DNA of 64,000 nucleotides. It comes from Maricaulaceae bacterium. GTDB lineage: Bacteria > Pseudomonadota > Alphaproteobacteria > Caulobacterales > Maricaulaceae. Location: contig JAHCJP010000004.1 of assembly GCA_026126205.1 (NCBI GenBank), positions 168,654 to 232,653 of the forward strand, given 5' to 3'. The translations under genes were made by a program, and so were the position numbers. Under the pieces are notes generated by a model. That model was given only the letters and a program-made list of their open reading frames with translations, was not told where the DNA came from and made no database searches. Below are positions 42,804 to 53,026 of this stretch, one piece after another (positions within the stretch are counted from its first letter, which is position 1; every line of letters begins with the position of its first letter).

Positions 42804-42831
42804 AGCGTGCAGGTTTACTTGCCTGCACGCT
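42804..42831. other. perfect hairpin between rnpB and mraZ
   Basis: A 10-bp inverted repeat (AGCGTGCAGG / CCTGCACGCT) surrounds an 8-nt loop and is followed by GAAAAAAA on the plus strand. The A-run is on the wrong side for a terminator on either strand. The rest of 42721-42866 has no gene; the MraZ-box repeats and the mraZ leader occupy 42867-42938. Confidence 0.6.
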
Positions 42832-42866
42832 GAAAAAAACGCCTTCCGGCGCTCAATTCCGTTGTT

Positions 42867-42892
42867 TCCCATGAAATCCCATGTTATCCCAT
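42867..42892. promoter_or_regulatory. MraZ-box operator repeats
   Basis: Three TCCCAT units occur at 42867, 42877 and 42887, exactly 10 bp apart (TGGGA repeats on the minus strand). MraZ binds arrays of TGGGN repeats with 5-bp spacers in front of its own operon, so these should be the autorepression sites of the dcw operon. They lie 47-72 bp upstream of the preferred mraZ start. Confidence 0.75.
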
Positions 42893-42938
42893 TGTTAACC
42901 ACGGTGGCGGGGCCGTGGCGAAGGGGAGGCGTTTTCCG

Positions 42939-43406
42939 GTGTTTCTGTCGACGACCACCAACGGGATTGATGCGAAGGGACGCCTGTCCGTCCCCGCCGA
43001 TTTCCGTGCGGTCGTACGCGGTGATCCTTTAGACGGGATTTACGTCTGGCCGTCTTTCGACGGCGCCTATCTGGAAGGCGGCGGCCAGGCGCTGATGGAC
43101 CGTTATCTCGGCGCCATCGAGGACATGGACCCCTATGACGACGCCCGCATCGCCATGGAGCGGTCGATCTTCGGCGCCGCCAAACCGCTGTCCTTCGACG
43201 CCAACGGCCGCATCACCCTGCCGAAGGTCTTCGCCGAACACGCGGGCCTGGAGGGCCGGGCGACCTTCGTCGGTCTTGGCGCGCGGTTCGAGATCTGGAA
43301 CCCGGACGTCTATGCGAAACACGAGGCCGCCGCCCGCGCCTACGCCCGCGAGAACAAGCGCGCCCTGAAACTGCCGCCGCGCCGGGCCGGGGAGAGTGCG
43401 CGATGA
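42939..43406 (+). CDS. mraZ: transcriptional regulator MraZ
   Basis: MraZ is an AbrB-like DNA-binding protein that controls the dcw operon it heads. The 155-residue protein begins [22 protein letters not shown] and has the second swapped-hairpin repeat in [22 protein letters not shown]. The GTG at 42939 (after AAGGGGAGG) gives the canonical N-terminus; a GTG at 42915 would add eight residues. The TCCCAT repeats just upstream are the likely binding sites. It overlaps rsmH by 4 bp. Confidence 0.94.
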   Translation: MFLSTTTNGIDAKGRLSVPADFRAVVRGDPLDGIYVWPSFDGAYLEGGGQALMDRYLGAIEDMDPYDDARIAMERSIFGAAKPLSFDANGRITLPKVFAEHAGLEGRATFVGLGARFEIWNPDVYAKHEAAARAYARENKRALKLPPRRAGESAR

Positions 43407-44398
43407 GCCACGCCCCGGTGATGCTGGACGAGGCGGTGACCGCCCTGAACCCCCGCGACGGCGGGCTTTATGTCGACGGCACCTTCGGGGCCGGCGGCTA
43501 TTCGCGCGCCATCCTCGCCGCCGCGGACTGCCGGGTGCTGGGGCTGGACCGCGATCCCTCGGTGCAGCATCTGGCCGAGGCGCTGAAAAAAGGCTGTCCG
43601 GCCCGCTTCGCCTTCGTGCGCGCGCCTTTTTCGATGATGGAGGAGATCGTGCGCTCCTCCGGCGGTGAGACGGTGGACGGCGTGGTGCTGGATATCGGCG
43701 TCTCCTCGATGCAGATCGACCAGGCTGAACGCGGTTTCTCCTTCGCCAAGGACGGGCCGCTGGACATGCGCATGTCGGGCGAGGGGCCGAGCGCCGCCGA
43801 CGCCGTGGCGTTGCTGTCCGAAGCCGAGCTTTCCGCCATCTTCCATCATTACGGCGAAGAGCGCCGCGCCCGCCGCGCCGCCAACGCCATCGTCAGGGCC
43901 CGCGCCGAAGCGCCGATCGAAACCACGGCGCAGCTGGCCGAAATCGTCGCCCGCGCCGTCGGCGGCAAGCCGGGGCGCATCCACCCCGCCACCCGCGCCT
44001 TCCAGGCGCTGCGGATTTTCATCAATGACGAGCTGGGCGAACTGGTGCGCGGCCTGTCCGCCGCCGAGCGCCTGCTGGCGCCGCTGGGGCGGCTGGTGGT
44101 GGTCACTTTCCATTCGCTGGAAGACCGCATCGTCAAGACCTTCCTGCGCGCCCGCGCCGGGCTGGCCGGCGGCGGCGGATCGCGCCACGCGCCGGAAGGC
44201 CCGGCCGGCCCCGCGCCGTCCTTCAGCCTTCTGCACCGCAAGGCGGTGGAGGCCTCCGAGGCCGAGACCGAAGCCAATCCGCGCGCGCGTTCCGCCAAGC
44301 TGCGCGCCGCCATCCGCACCGAGGCCCCGGCCTTCGCCGAAGAGGCGGCGCCGTTCCCGGACCTGCCCGATCTGACCCGACTGGAGGCCGCCCGATGA
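43403..44398 (+). CDS. rsmH: 16S rRNA m4C1402 methyltransferase
   Basis: RsmH (MraW) methylates N4 of C1402 in 16S rRNA using AdoMet. The 331 residues begin [15 protein letters not shown] and have the AdoMet loop [14 protein letters not shown], the LGLDRDPS strand, [18 protein letters not shown], and the C-terminal [23 protein letters not shown] stretch ([19 protein letters not shown]). [12 protein letters not shown] is close to the C-terminus. It is coupled by 4-bp overlaps to mraZ and ftsL. Confidence 0.97.
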   Translation: MSHAPVMLDEAVTALNPRDGGLYVDGTFGAGGYSRAILAAADCRVLGLDRDPSVQHLAEALKKGCPARFAFVRAPFSMMEEIVRSSGGETVDGVVLDIGVSSMQIDQAERGFSFAKDGPLDMRMSGEGPSAADAVALLSEAELSAIFHHYGEERRARRAANAIVRARAEAPIETTAQLAEIVARAVGGKPGRIHPATRAFQALRIFINDELGELVRGLSAAERLLAPLGRLVVVTFHSLEDRIVKTFLRARAGLAGGGGSRHAPEGPAGPAPSFSLLHRKAVEASEAETEANPRARSAKLRAAIRTEAPAFAEEAAPFPDLPDLTRLEAAR

Positions 44399-44769
44399 TC
44401 CGCGCCATAAACGCGCTCGCCATCGTCGTCCTCGCCGCGCTGGCGGTGGCGACCTACATCGCCAAGACCGAGGCGCAGGGCGCGCAGGAGCGCCTGGCCG
44501 GCCTGCAGGCGCAGCTGGCCGAAGAGCGCCGCCAGATCAACGTGCTGACCGTGGAGATCGCGCACCTGGAGGATCCGGAGCGCTTGCGCGCGCTGGCCCG
44601 CCGTTATCTGGGCTTCGAGCCGCTGGACCCGGCGCGCGAGGTGGCGCTGTCCGACCTGCCGCTGCTGATCGAGCCGGTCCCGGCGCCGGAGCCGCTGCGC
44701 CATGACTTTCACGTCGCGGATGTTCCGCCGCCGGCGCCGCGCGCGCATCCGGCCGGGGGGCGCAATTGA
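44395..44769 (+). CDS. ftsL: cell division protein FtsL
   Basis: FtsL is a short bitopic divisome protein that with FtsB and FtsQ activates septal peptidoglycan synthesis. The 124 residues show a short cytoplasmic N-terminus, a membrane segment ([17 protein letters not shown], about 7-23), a coiled-coil helix (about 30-60, [18 protein letters not shown]), then the [16 protein letters not shown] motif and a Pro-rich tail. Position between rsmH and ftsI, with 4-bp overlaps on both sides, is diagnostic. Length is normal for the family. Confidence 0.93.
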   Translation: MIRAINALAIVVLAALAVATYIAKTEAQGAQERLAGLQAQLAEERRQINVLTVEIAHLEDPERLRALARRYLGFEPLDPAREVALSDLPLLIEPVPAPEPLRHDFHVADVPPPAPRAHPAGGRN

Positions 44770-46520
44770 AGCTGGCCTGGCCCTTCCGGCGCCGGGAGGC
44801 GCGGTCGCGGCGGGACCCGCCCCGGCCTGCCGCGGCGATCGCCGGCGTCGACATGACCCGGCTGCTGCGGCTGGAAGACGACGAGGCCGAGGCGGTTCAC
44901 GGATCGCGCACGCGCCTGGCGGTGATGGGGCTGGCGCTGGCGCTGGCCTTCTGCGTTCTGGGGGTGCGCGCGGTGGACCTGGCGGCGCGCGGGCCGGACG
45001 GCGCCACCGTGGCCGCCGCCATGGCCGCACCGGTGCGCGGCGACATCGTCGACCGCAACGGCCAGGTGCTGGCCACGACGCTGGAGACCCACTCGCTGTT
45101 CGCCGATCCGGCGCTGGTCTGGGACGCGCGCGAGACTGCCGAGGCTCTGGCTTCAGTGCTGCCGGGGCTGGATATCGAGGCGCTGACGCGCGAACTGTCC
45201 TCCCGGCGCCGTTTCGTCTGGGTGCAGCGCAATCTGACGCCGCGCCAGCGCCAGGCGGTGTTCGCCCTCGGTCTGCCGGGGGTGGGTTTCCGCACCGAGC
45301 CGCGGCGGCTGTACCCGCGCGGACGCCTGGCTGCACATGTGGTGGGATATTCGGATCGCGACATGACCGGGCTCGCCGGCGCCGAGCGCGCGTTTGGCGC
45401 GGCGCTGGGCTCCGGCGACGGGCGCCCGGTGGCGCTGTCGATCGACATGGGGGTGCAGTTCCACGTCGACGAGGTGCTGCGCCGCTACATGGCCGAGTTC
45501 CGCGCCATCGGCGCCGTGGGCGTGGTGATGAACGTGCGCACCGGCGAAATCATGGCCATGGTCTCGCTGCCCGACTATGACGCCAACCGCGCCGGCGCCG
45601 CCCGGCCCGAGGACCGTCTCAATCGCGCCACCATGGGCGTTTACGAGATGGGCTCGACCTTCAAGGCCTTCACCGTCGCCCTGGCGCTGGAGACCGGCGT
45701 GGCGGGCCTGGGCCAGACCGTGGACGCGCGCCAGCCCCTGCGCATCGGCGGCCATACCATCCGCGACTTTCACGCCCAGAACCGCCGCATGACCCTGGAA
45801 GAGATTTTCACCCACTCCTCGAATATCGGCGCGTCGCTGATCGCGATGGAGGCCGGGGCCGGCGCGCAGCGTGACCTGTTGTCCCGCCTGCGACTGCTGG
45901 AGCGCGCGCCGGTGGAGCTGGCCGAGAGCGCCGATCCGTTGCTGCCCGCGCGCTGGGGCCCGACAGAGACCGCCACCATCTCTTATGGACACGGCATCGC
46001 CGTCAGCCCGCTGGCCACCGCCGCGGCCTTCGCCGCCATCGCCAATGGCGGCGTCTATGTGCCGCCGACGCTGCAGCCGGTCACGCCCGGCGAGACCGTG
46101 GCCGGAGAGCGCGTGCTGGCCCCCGAAGTGGCGCAGACGGTGCTGGACCTGATGCGCGAGGTGGTGACCAACGGCACCGGCCGCCGCGCCGAAGCCGAGG
46201 GCTATCGCGTCGCCGGCAAGACCGGCACCGCCGAAAAGCCGGGCCGCGGCGGCTATGACCGCAACCGCAACCTGTCCTCCTTCACCGCCGTCTTTCCCTA
46301 TGACGATCCGCAATACGTGCTGCTGGTGATGCTGGACGAGCCGCGCGGCACGCCCGCCACTTATGGCTACGCCACCGGCGGCTGGACCGCCGCGCCCGCC
46401 GCCGGCGAGATTATCCGCCGCATCGCGCCGATTCTCGGCGTGCCGCGCGATCAGGACCCCGACGCCCGCGCCGCGCTGCTGCGCGCCGCTTTCGGCCCGT
46501 CGCCGGAGCAGGCGCAATGA
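44766..46520 (+). CDS. ftsI: septal peptidoglycan transpeptidase FtsI (PBP3)
   Basis: This monofunctional class B penicillin-binding protein cross-links septal murein. The 584 residues have an N-terminal membrane anchor (about 55-75), the non-penicillin-binding dimerisation domain, and the transpeptidase domain. Its motifs are S297-T-F-K300 (GSTFKAF), S351-S-N353 and K485-T-G (GKTGTAEKPG), all intact. It is part of the dcw operon and overlaps ftsL and murE by 4 bp each. Confidence 0.97.
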   Translation: MKLAWPFRRREARSRRDPPRPAAAIAGVDMTRLLRLEDDEAEAVHGSRTRLAVMGLALALAFCVLGVRAVDLAARGPDGATVAAAMAAPVRGDIVDRNGQVLATTLETHSLFADPALVWDARETAEALASVLPGLDIEALTRELSSRRRFVWVQRNLTPRQRQAVFALGLPGVGFRTEPRRLYPRGRLAAHVVGYSDRDMTGLAGAERAFGAALGSGDGRPVALSIDMGVQFHVDEVLRRYMAEFRAIGAVGVVMNVRTGEIMAMVSLPDYDANRAGAARPEDRLNRATMGVYEMGSTFKAFTVALALETGVAGLGQTVDARQPLRIGGHTIRDFHAQNRRMTLEEIFTHSSNIGASLIAMEAGAGAQRDLLSRLRLLERAPVELAESADPLLPARWGPTETATISYGHGIAVSPLATAAAFAAIANGGVYVPPTLQPVTPGETVAGERVLAPEVAQTVLDLMREVVTNGTGRRAEAEGYRVAGKTGTAEKPGRGGYDRNRNLSSFTAVFPYDDPQYVLLVMLDEPRGTPATYGYATGGWTAAPAAGEIIRRIAPILGVPRDQDPDARAALLRAAFGPSPEQAQ

Positions 46521-47971
46521 GGCTGGCCGGGCTGATCTCGCCCCTGCCGGCGCCGCCGGGCGCGGCGGATGTGGAGATCGCCGGCCTGACGCTGGACAGC
46601 CGCGCGGTGAAGCCGGGCTTCCTGTTCGCCGCGCTGCCGGGAGTGAAAGCGCACGGCCGCGACTTCATTCCGCAGGCGCTGGCCAACGGCGCCGCGGCGA
46701 TCCTCGCCGGACCGGGTCTTGGCCCGCAGCCGGTTCCGGTGATCGAGGACGCCGACCCTGCCTTGCGTTTCTCGGCGCTGGCGGCGCGTTTCTGGCCGCG
46801 CCAGCCGGGCTGCGTCGCCGCCGTCACTGGCACCAACGGCAAAAGCTCCACCGTCGATTTCCTGCGCCAGATCTGGGCGGCGCACGGCTTCGACTCCGCC
46901 AGTCTCGGCACGCTGGGCGTGGCGCGCGGCGAGGGCCGCGCCGAAACCGGCTACACAACGCCCGACGCCGCCGCCCTGCACCGGGCGCTGGACGCGCTGG
47001 CCGGCGAGGGCGTGACGCATCTGGCCATGGAGGCCTCCAGCCACGGGCTGAAGCAGCGGCGCATGCACGGGGTGAGGGTGACGCTGGCCGGCTTCACCAA
47101 TCTGACCCAGGATCATCTCGATTATCACCCCGATTTCGACGATTATTTCGCATCCAAACTAATGCTGTTCACGGACCTGACGCCGCCCGGCGCGCCGGCG
47201 GTGATCAATGTCGATTCCGACTGGGGCGCGCGCGCCGCCGAGGCCGCCCGCGCCCGCGGCCTTGCTGTGACGGCCATCGGCTGGCGGGGCGAGGACTGGC
47301 AGATCCGTGAAATCACGCCGCGCGCCGCGGGGCAGACGCTGACCCTGTCCGTACAGGGGCGCGCGCGGAAGGTGGAACTGCCTCTGGTCGGCGAGTTCCA
47401 GGCCGCCAACGCGGTGATGGCCGCGGCGCTGGCCGCCGAATCCGGCGTGCCGGCCGACGCGGCGCTGAAGACGCTGGAGCGATTGAAGGGCGTGCCGGGG
47501 CGGCTGGAGCTGGCGGCGCGCACCCGTCATGGCGACCCGCTGCTGGTCGACTACGCCCACACCCCGGACGGGCTGGACAAGCTGCTGCGCGCCGCGCGGC
47601 CGCACACGCGCGGGCGCATCATCCTGGTGTTCGGCTGCGGCGGCGACCGCGACCCGACCAAGCGCGAGCCGATGGGGCGGGTGGCGGCGAAACTGGCCGA
47701 CCATGTGATCGTCACCGACGACAACCCGCGCAGCGAGAGACCGGCGGCGATCCGCACCGCGATCCTGAAAGGCTGTCCCGGCGCGCAGGAAATCGGCGAC
47801 CGCGCCGCGGCGATCCGCGCCGCAGCGGCGATGATGCGCAAGGGCGATTGCTTGCTGATCGCCGGCAAGGGCCACGAGACCGGTCAGACCGCCGGCGGCG
47901 TCACCCAACCCTTCGACGACCGCGAGGAGGCGCGCAAGGCGGTGGCCGAGCAGGAGAGCGCCGATGCCTGA
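46517..47971 (+). CDS. murE: UDP-MurNAc-Ala-Glu:meso-diaminopimelate ligase
   Basis: MurE adds the third residue of the stem peptide. The 484-residue Mur ligase has the ATP-binding P-loop GTNGKSSTVDF, the AMEASSHGLKQRRM signature, the substrate Lys/His region, and DDNPRSE near 395-405. The Asp-Asn-Pro-Arg motif specifies meso-diaminopimelate rather than lysine, giving the A1-gamma murein typical of Gram-negatives. It overlaps murF by 8 bp. Confidence 0.97.
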   Translation: MRLAGLISPLPAPPGAADVEIAGLTLDSRAVKPGFLFAALPGVKAHGRDFIPQALANGAAAILAGPGLGPQPVPVIEDADPALRFSALAARFWPRQPGCVAAVTGTNGKSSTVDFLRQIWAAHGFDSASLGTLGVARGEGRAETGYTTPDAAALHRALDALAGEGVTHLAMEASSHGLKQRRMHGVRVTLAGFTNLTQDHLDYHPDFDDYFASKLMLFTDLTPPGAPAVINVDSDWGARAAEAARARGLAVTAIGWRGEDWQIREITPRAAGQTLTLSVQGRARKVELPLVGEFQAANAVMAAALAAESGVPADAALKTLERLKGVPGRLELAARTRHGDPLLVDYAHTPDGLDKLLRAARPHTRGRIILVFGCGGDRDPTKREPMGRVAAKLADHVIVTDDNPRSERPAAIRTAILKGCPGAQEIGDRAAAIRAAAAMMRKGDCLLIAGKGHETGQTAGGVTQPFDDREEARKAVAEQESADA

Positions 47972-49385
47972 GCGGAGCGACCCGTTGTGGACGGCGCGCG
48001 AGGCGCTGGCGGCGACGGCCGGGCGCCTCGCCGGCGGAGAGGACTGGCGCGCCACAGGCGTTTCGATCGACACGCGCAGCATCCGCCCCGGCGACCTGTT
48101 CGTGGCGTTGCAGGACGCCCGCGACGGCCACGACTTCGTACCCGACGCCATGGCGCGTGGCGCGTGCGCCGCGCTGGTCAGCCGCGAGGATTGCGGCCCG
48201 GGTCCGAAACTAGTGGTCGATGACGCGCTCGAGGGCCTGCGCGCGCTCGCCCGCGCCGCCCGCGACCGCAGCCGCGCCATCCGCGCCGCCGTCACCGGCA
48301 GCGCCGGCAAGACCAGCGTCAAGGATGCGCTGGCCGCCGTGTTCGCCGCCGCCGGGTCCGCGCACTGGAGCGAGCGCAGCTATAACAATCACTGGGGCGT
48401 GCCGTTGACCCTGGCGCGGATGCCGAAGGCGACGCAGCGCGCGGCGTTTGAAATGGGCATGAACCATGCCGGCGAGATCCGCGCCCTGTCGACGCTGGTT
48501 CGCCCGCATGTGGCGGTGATCACGCTGATCGCCCCGGCGCATATCGAGCATCTGGGGTCTCTGGAGGGCATCGCCCGCGCCAAGGCGGAGATATTCGAAG
48601 GCCTGGCGCCAGACGGCGTCGCCGTGATCCCGGCCGAGGGCGAACAGGCGGAGTTGTTACTCTCGCTCGCCAAGAAAAGCGCGGCGGGCTTTATCCTTGA
48701 TTTCGGCTTCCGGGCCGGAGCGGCGGTGCAGGTGCAGGCCTACGAGACCGGACCGGACGGCGGCCGCGGCCGGGTATCGGTTCTTGGCAAGCAGGTGGAT
48801 TTCCGCATCGCCGCGACCGGCGCGCACTGGGCGATGAACGCCGCGGCGGTGTTCGCCGCCGCCATCGCGGCGGGAATCGACGCCGAGGCGGCGGCGCAGG
48901 CGCTGGCCAGTGTCGGCGCTGCGGCCGGACGCGGGCAGGTGAGGCGCATCACGCTTCCGGGTGGCGGCGCCGCAACCCTGATCGACGACAGTTATAACGC
49001 CAATCCCGTCTCCATGGCCGCGGGCGTCGCCACGCTGGGCGCGACGGCGCCGGGGCCGGGCGGACGGCGGATCGCGGTGCTGGGCGAGATGCTGGAGCTG
49101 GGCGCGGGCGCGCCCGCCTTCCATGCCGCGCTGGCCGGACCGCTACAGGCCGCCAGAACCGATCTCGCCCTGCTGAGCGGCGCGGGCATGCGGCATCTGC
49201 ATGCGGCGTTGCCTGCGCCGATGCGCGCCGGTCTTGCGGATAACGCCGAAGCAGCGCTCAGCATGCTGACAGACATGCTCCGGGACGGGGACGTGGTGCT
49301 GGTCAAGGGCTCCAACGCCTCCGGCGTTCACAGACTCGCGGCGGCGCTGGCGTCCGGCGCGGCTTTCGACAGGCAGGAGGCGTAA
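47964..49385 (+). CDS. murF: UDP-MurNAc-tripeptide:D-Ala-D-Ala ligase
   Basis: MurF attaches D-Ala-D-Ala to the UDP-MurNAc tripeptide. The 473 residues have an N-terminal substrate domain ([17 protein letters not shown]), the P-loop [39 protein letters not shown] and the [10 protein letters not shown] segment near the C-terminal domain. It overlaps murE by 8 bp and is separated from mraY by 5 bp. Confidence 0.96.
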   Translation: MPERSDPLWTAREALAATAGRLAGGEDWRATGVSIDTRSIRPGDLFVALQDARDGHDFVPDAMARGACAALVSREDCGPGPKLVVDDALEGLRALARAARDRSRAIRAAVTGSAGKTSVKDALAAVFAAAGSAHWSERSYNNHWGVPLTLARMPKATQRAAFEMGMNHAGEIRALSTLVRPHVAVITLIAPAHIEHLGSLEGIARAKAEIFEGLAPDGVAVIPAEGEQAELLLSLAKKSAAGFILDFGFRAGAAVQVQAYETGPDGGRGRVSVLGKQVDFRIAATGAHWAMNAAAVFAAAIAAGIDAEAAAQALASVGAAAGRGQVRRITLPGGGAATLIDDSYNANPVSMAAGVATLGATAPGPGGRRIAVLGEMLELGAGAPAFHAALAGPLQAARTDLALLSGAGMRHLHAALPAPMRAGLADNAEAALSMLTDMLRDGDVVLVKGSNASGVHRLAAALASGAAFDRQEA

Positions 49386-49390
49386 CGCGC

Positions 49391-50497
49391 ATGTTCTACT
49401 GGCTGCTGGCCCCGCTGGCCGAGGATTTCACCCTCTTCAACCTGTTCCGCTACATCACCTTCCGCACTGGCGGGGCGCTGATGACCGCCCTGCTGATCGT
49501 GTTTGTCGCCGGCGGGCCGTTCATCCGCTGGCTTAAGAAGAAACAGCGCGAGGGCCAGCCGATCCGCGAGGACGGGCCTGAGCGGCACATCATCGAAAAG
49601 GCGGGCACGCCCACCATGGGCGGCTTTCTGATCCTGCTGGGCATCGTGGTCGCCACGTTGTTGTGGGGCGATCTTGCGAACCCGTATCTGTGGGTGGTGC
49701 TGTGGGTGACGGCCGGGTTCGGCCTGATCGGCTTCTACGACGATTTTCGGAAAGTCACGAAACGCTCCAGCGCAGGGATCAGCAGCCGTATGAAACTGGT
49801 GCTGCAGGTGTTGGTTGCGGGCGTCGCCGTCTGGTGGATGACGCAATTGCTGAACCAGGCCCCGGATGTGGCCGAGGGCTTCGCCACCTCCATCGCCATT
49901 CCCTTCTTCAAGGATGTGATGATTCCGCTGGGGCCGTTCTTCCTGCTGTTCGGAACCTTCGTCATCGTCGGCGCCTCGAACGCGGTGAACCTGACCGACG
50001 GGCTGGACGGGCTCGCCATCGTGCCGGTGATGATCGCCGCCGCCAGTTTCGCGGCCATCGCCTATGTGGTCGGCAATTTCGTGTTCGCGAACTATCTGCA
50101 GCTGAACTTCACCCCGGGCACGGGTGAACTGGCGGTGTTCTGCGGCGCGGTGCTGGGGGCTTCGCTGGGCTTCCTCTGGTACAATGCGCCGCCGGCCATG
50201 GTGTTCATGGGCGACACCGGCTCGCTGTCTCTGGGCGGCGCGCTGGGCGCCATCGCCGTGGCGGTGAAGCATGAAATCGTGCTGGCGATCATCGGCGGCC
50301 TGTTCGTTCTCGAGGCCGTTTCCGTGATGGTGCAGGTCGCCAGCTACAAGCTGTTCGGCAAGCGGGTGTTCCGCATGGCGCCGATCCACCATCATTTCGA
50401 GAAACTGGGCTGGGCCGAGCCCACCATCGTCGTGCGCTTCTGGATCATCGCCGTGATCCTGGCGCTGATCGGCCTGTCGACGCTGAAGCTGAGGTGA
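49391..50497 (+). CDS. mraY: phospho-MurNAc-pentapeptide transferase
   Basis: MraY makes lipid I from UDP-MurNAc-pentapeptide and undecaprenyl phosphate at the inner membrane. The 368 residues have about ten hydrophobic helices. Conserved motifs are [13 protein letters not shown], the Asp-rich [46 protein letters not shown] and the [12 protein letters not shown] loop. The active-site Asp cluster is complete. It is in the dcw operon, with ATG at 49391 after a GAGGCG Shine-Dalgarno-like site. Confidence 0.97.
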   Translation: MFYWLLAPLAEDFTLFNLFRYITFRTGGALMTALLIVFVAGGPFIRWLKKKQREGQPIREDGPERHIIEKAGTPTMGGFLILLGIVVATLLWGDLANPYLWVVLWVTAGFGLIGFYDDFRKVTKRSSAGISSRMKLVLQVLVAGVAVWWMTQLLNQAPDVAEGFATSIAIPFFKDVMIPLGPFFLLFGTFVIVGASNAVNLTDGLDGLAIVPVMIAAASFAAIAYVVGNFVFANYLQLNFTPGTGELAVFCGAVLGASLGFLWYNAPPAMVFMGDTGSLSLGGALGAIAVAVKHEIVLAIIGGLFVLEAVSVMVQVASYKLFGKRVFRMAPIHHHFEKLGWAEPTIVVRFWIIAVILALIGLSTLKLR

Positions 50498-50510
50498 CGC
50501 TCTGATCCCG

Positions 50511-51917
50511 GTGCGCGCATACGAGGGACGCCGCGTCGCGGTTTACGGTCTTGGCCGATCCGGGATCACGGCCGCGTGCGCCCTGACTGCGGGCGGGGCG
50601 GTGGTTTCCGCCTGGGACGAGAACGCCGAGGCGCGGAAAAAGGCCGAGGCCGCCGGGGTGACGCTGGACGATCCGCAGCGCCGCGACTGGGGCGACGTCG
50701 CCGCCCTGGTCCTGTCGCCGGGCATCCCGCTGACCCATCCCGCCCCGCACCGGGTGGTGGAGCTGGCGCATGGCGTCGGTGCGCCGGTGATCGGCGATGT
50801 GGAGCTGTTCGCCCTCGCCCTTGATGCTCTGCCGGCGCAGGAGCGCCCGAAAGTGGCTGCGATCACCGGCACCAACGGCAAGTCCACCACCACCGCCCTG
50901 CTGGGCCATATCCTGAAAAGCGCCGGGCGCGATGCGCGCGTTGGCGGCAATATCGGCGACGCGGTGCTGGGGCTGGCCCCGCCCCAACGTGGCGCGATCT
51001 ATGTGCTTGAACTGTCCTCTTACCAACTTGATCTCACCTTTTCATTGCGCTGCGACGCGGCGGCGCTGCTGAACATCGCCGCCGACCATCTGGACCGGCA
51101 TGGCGGAATGGAGGGCTATGTCGCCGCCAAGACGCGCATCTTCGACAACCAGGCGTCCGGAGACGCAGCCGTGATCGGCGTCGACGATCCGTACGCCCAG
51201 GCCGTATGCACCCGGCTGATGGCCGCAAACAGCCGCCGGGTGATCCCGGTGTCGGCGCGCAAGGTGCTGGGCCGCGGCGTCTACGCCATCGGCGGCGCGC
51301 TTTACGACGCGCTGGACGGGGCGCAGAGCAAGGCGTTGACGCTGGCCGAGGCGCCGGCGCTGCCCGGCCGCCACAACGCCCAGAACATCGCCTGCGCCTA
51401 CGCCATGGCGGCGGCGCTGGGCGTGGCCGGTCGCACGGCGGCCGAGGCGATCCGCAGCTTCCCCGGCCTGCCGCACCGGCTGGAGCTGGCCGGCCGCGAG
51501 GGCCCGGTGCGCTTCATCAACGACTCCAAGGCCACCAACGCCGACGCGGCGGCGCAGGCGCTGGCCTGCTATGACGACATCTACTGGATCGCCGGCGGGC
51601 TGCCGAAATCCGGCGGCATCGCCAGCCTCTCCGGTTTCTTCCCGCGCATCGCCCGCGCCTATCTGATCGGCCATGCGGCGAAGGATTTCGCGAAAACCCT
51701 GAACGGCAAGGCCGATCATGTGATCGCCGGCGATCTCGAGACCGCGTTCGGCATGGCGGCGAACGATGCGCTGCGCGAAGGCCGCAGGGCCCCGGTGGTG
51801 CTGCTGTCGCCGGCCTGCGCCAGCTTCGACCAGTTCCGGGATTTCGAACATCGCGGCGACGTGTTCCGCGCGCTTGCGCGCACCCGCGCCGCGGCGGCGG
51901 CGGAGGGTGCGGCATGA
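50511..51917 (+). CDS. murD: UDP-MurNAc-alanine:D-glutamate ligase
   Basis: MurD adds D-Glu to UDP-MurNAc-Ala. The 468-residue Mur ligase starts at GTG (13 bp after mraY) with the nucleotide-like fold VAVYGLGRSGITAACAL. The P-loop is TGTNGKSTTTALL, then comes ELSSYQLDLT and the LPHRLELAGREG / FINDSKATNADAAAQAL region of the ATP-binding domain. The C-terminal domain has VVLLSPACASFDQFRDFEHRG. It overlaps ftsW by 4 bp. Confidence 0.97.
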   Translation: MRAYEGRRVAVYGLGRSGITAACALTAGGAVVSAWDENAEARKKAEAAGVTLDDPQRRDWGDVAALVLSPGIPLTHPAPHRVVELAHGVGAPVIGDVELFALALDALPAQERPKVAAITGTNGKSTTTALLGHILKSAGRDARVGGNIGDAVLGLAPPQRGAIYVLELSSYQLDLTFSLRCDAAALLNIAADHLDRHGGMEGYVAAKTRIFDNQASGDAAVIGVDDPYAQAVCTRLMAANSRRVIPVSARKVLGRGVYAIGGALYDALDGAQSKALTLAEAPALPGRHNAQNIACAYAMAAALGVAGRTAAEAIRSFPGLPHRLELAGREGPVRFINDSKATNADAAAQALACYDDIYWIAGGLPKSGGIASLSGFFPRIARAYLIGHAAKDFAKTLNGKADHVIAGDLETAFGMAANDALREGRRAPVVLLSPACASFDQFRDFEHRGDVFRALARTRAAAAAEGAA

Positions 51918-53026
51918 TCGCGGCGCAGAATATCAATGACTGGTGGCGGGGGCTGGACCGCACGCTGCTGTTCACCGTGCTGGCGCTGATGGCGGTGGGG
52001 CTGATCCTGTCGCTGGCGGCGTCGCCGGCGGCGGCCGAGCGGCTGCGCATCGCCGACCCGTTCCACTTCATCTACCGCCACGGCATTTTCGCGGCGGTAT
52101 CGCTTGGCGTGCTGGCCGCCGTTTCGACGCTCAGCATCCGCGGCGCGCGGCGGCTGGCGGGGGTGGTGCTGCTCGGCGCTTTCGCGCTGATGGCGCTGAC
52201 CCTTGTCGCCGGGCACGAGGTGAACGGCGCCCGGCGCTGGCTGCGTTTTGGCGCGTTTTCGCTGCAGGCGTCGGAGTTCCTGAAACCGGCGCTGATCGTG
52301 ATCGCGGCCTGGCTGTTCGCCGAGGCGCGGCGCGGCGCGCCGGTTCCGGCGCGGCTGATCGCCTTCGGCCTCTATCTCGCCGCCGTGGCGCTGCTGCTGT
52401 TGCAGCCCGATTTCGGCCAGACGGTGCTGATCACGCTGTGCTTCGGCGGGGTGTTCTTCGCCGCCGGGCTGAACTGGAAGTGGATCGCCGGCCTGTCCGC
52501 CGCCGCCGCCGGGGGGCTGGCCGCGGCCTGGTTCTTCCTGCCGCATGTCGCCGGGCGCATCGAACGCTTCATTAACCCGGCCTCGGGCGACACCTACCAG
52601 ATCGACCGCGCCATCGAGGCGATCAGCCGCGGCGGCGTAATGGGCGCCGGGCCGGGCGAGGGCGAGGTGAAGCGCCTGCTGCCAGACGCGCATACCGATT
52701 TCATCTTCGCCGTGGCGGCCGAGGAGTTCGGCCTTCTGGCCTCGCTGGCCATCATCGGCCTGTTCGCCATCCTGATCGCCAGCGCCTGGACGCGGGCGAT
52801 GCGGCTGGCCGACCATTTCGCGCAACTGGCGGTCACCGGTCTCGCCCTGCAGTTCGGCCTGCAGGCGCTGATCAACATCGCCGTCAATCTGAACCTGATG
52901 CCGGCCAAGGGGATGACGCTGCCCTTCGTCTCCTATGGCGGCTCGTCGATGATCGCGCTGGCGCTGGGCGCCGGGCTGATGCTGGCGCTGACGCGCCGGC
53001 GGCCGGGCGCCTATCTGCAATCATGA
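51914..53026 (+). CDS. ftsW: septal peptidoglycan glycosyltransferase FtsW (SEDS)
   Basis: FtsW polymerises lipid II at the septum together with FtsI. The 370 residues show about ten membrane helices. Family signatures are GARRWLRFGAFSLQASEFLKPALIV, LLQPDFGQTVL and LPDAHTDFIFAVAAEEFG (with the catalytic Asp in the extracellular loop). FVSYGGSSMIALALGAGLML comes near the end. It overlaps murD and murG by 4 bp each. Confidence 0.97.
   Translation: MIAAQNINDWWRGLDRTLLFTVLALMAVGLILSLAASPAAAERLRIADPFHFIYRHGIFAAVSLGVLAAVSTLSIRGARRLAGVVLLGAFALMALTLVAGHEVNGARRWLRFGAFSLQASEFLKPALIVIAAWLFAEARRGAPVPARLIAFGLYLAAVALLLLQPDFGQTVLITLCFGGVFFAAGLNWKWIAGLSAAAAGGLAAAWFFLPHVAGRIERFINPASGDTYQIDRAIEAISRGGVMGAGPGEGEVKRLLPDAHTDFIFAVAAEEFGLLASLAIIGLFAILIASAWTRAMRLADHFAQLAVTGLALQFGLQALINIAVNLNLMPAKGMTLPFVSYGGSSMIALALGAGLMLALTRRRPGAYLQS

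Noticed and set aside
42804..42837. Hairpin followed by an A-tract read as a terminator
   Set aside because: The T-run would have to follow the stem in the direction of transcription; here A7 follows it on the plus strand and T7 precedes it on the minus strand.
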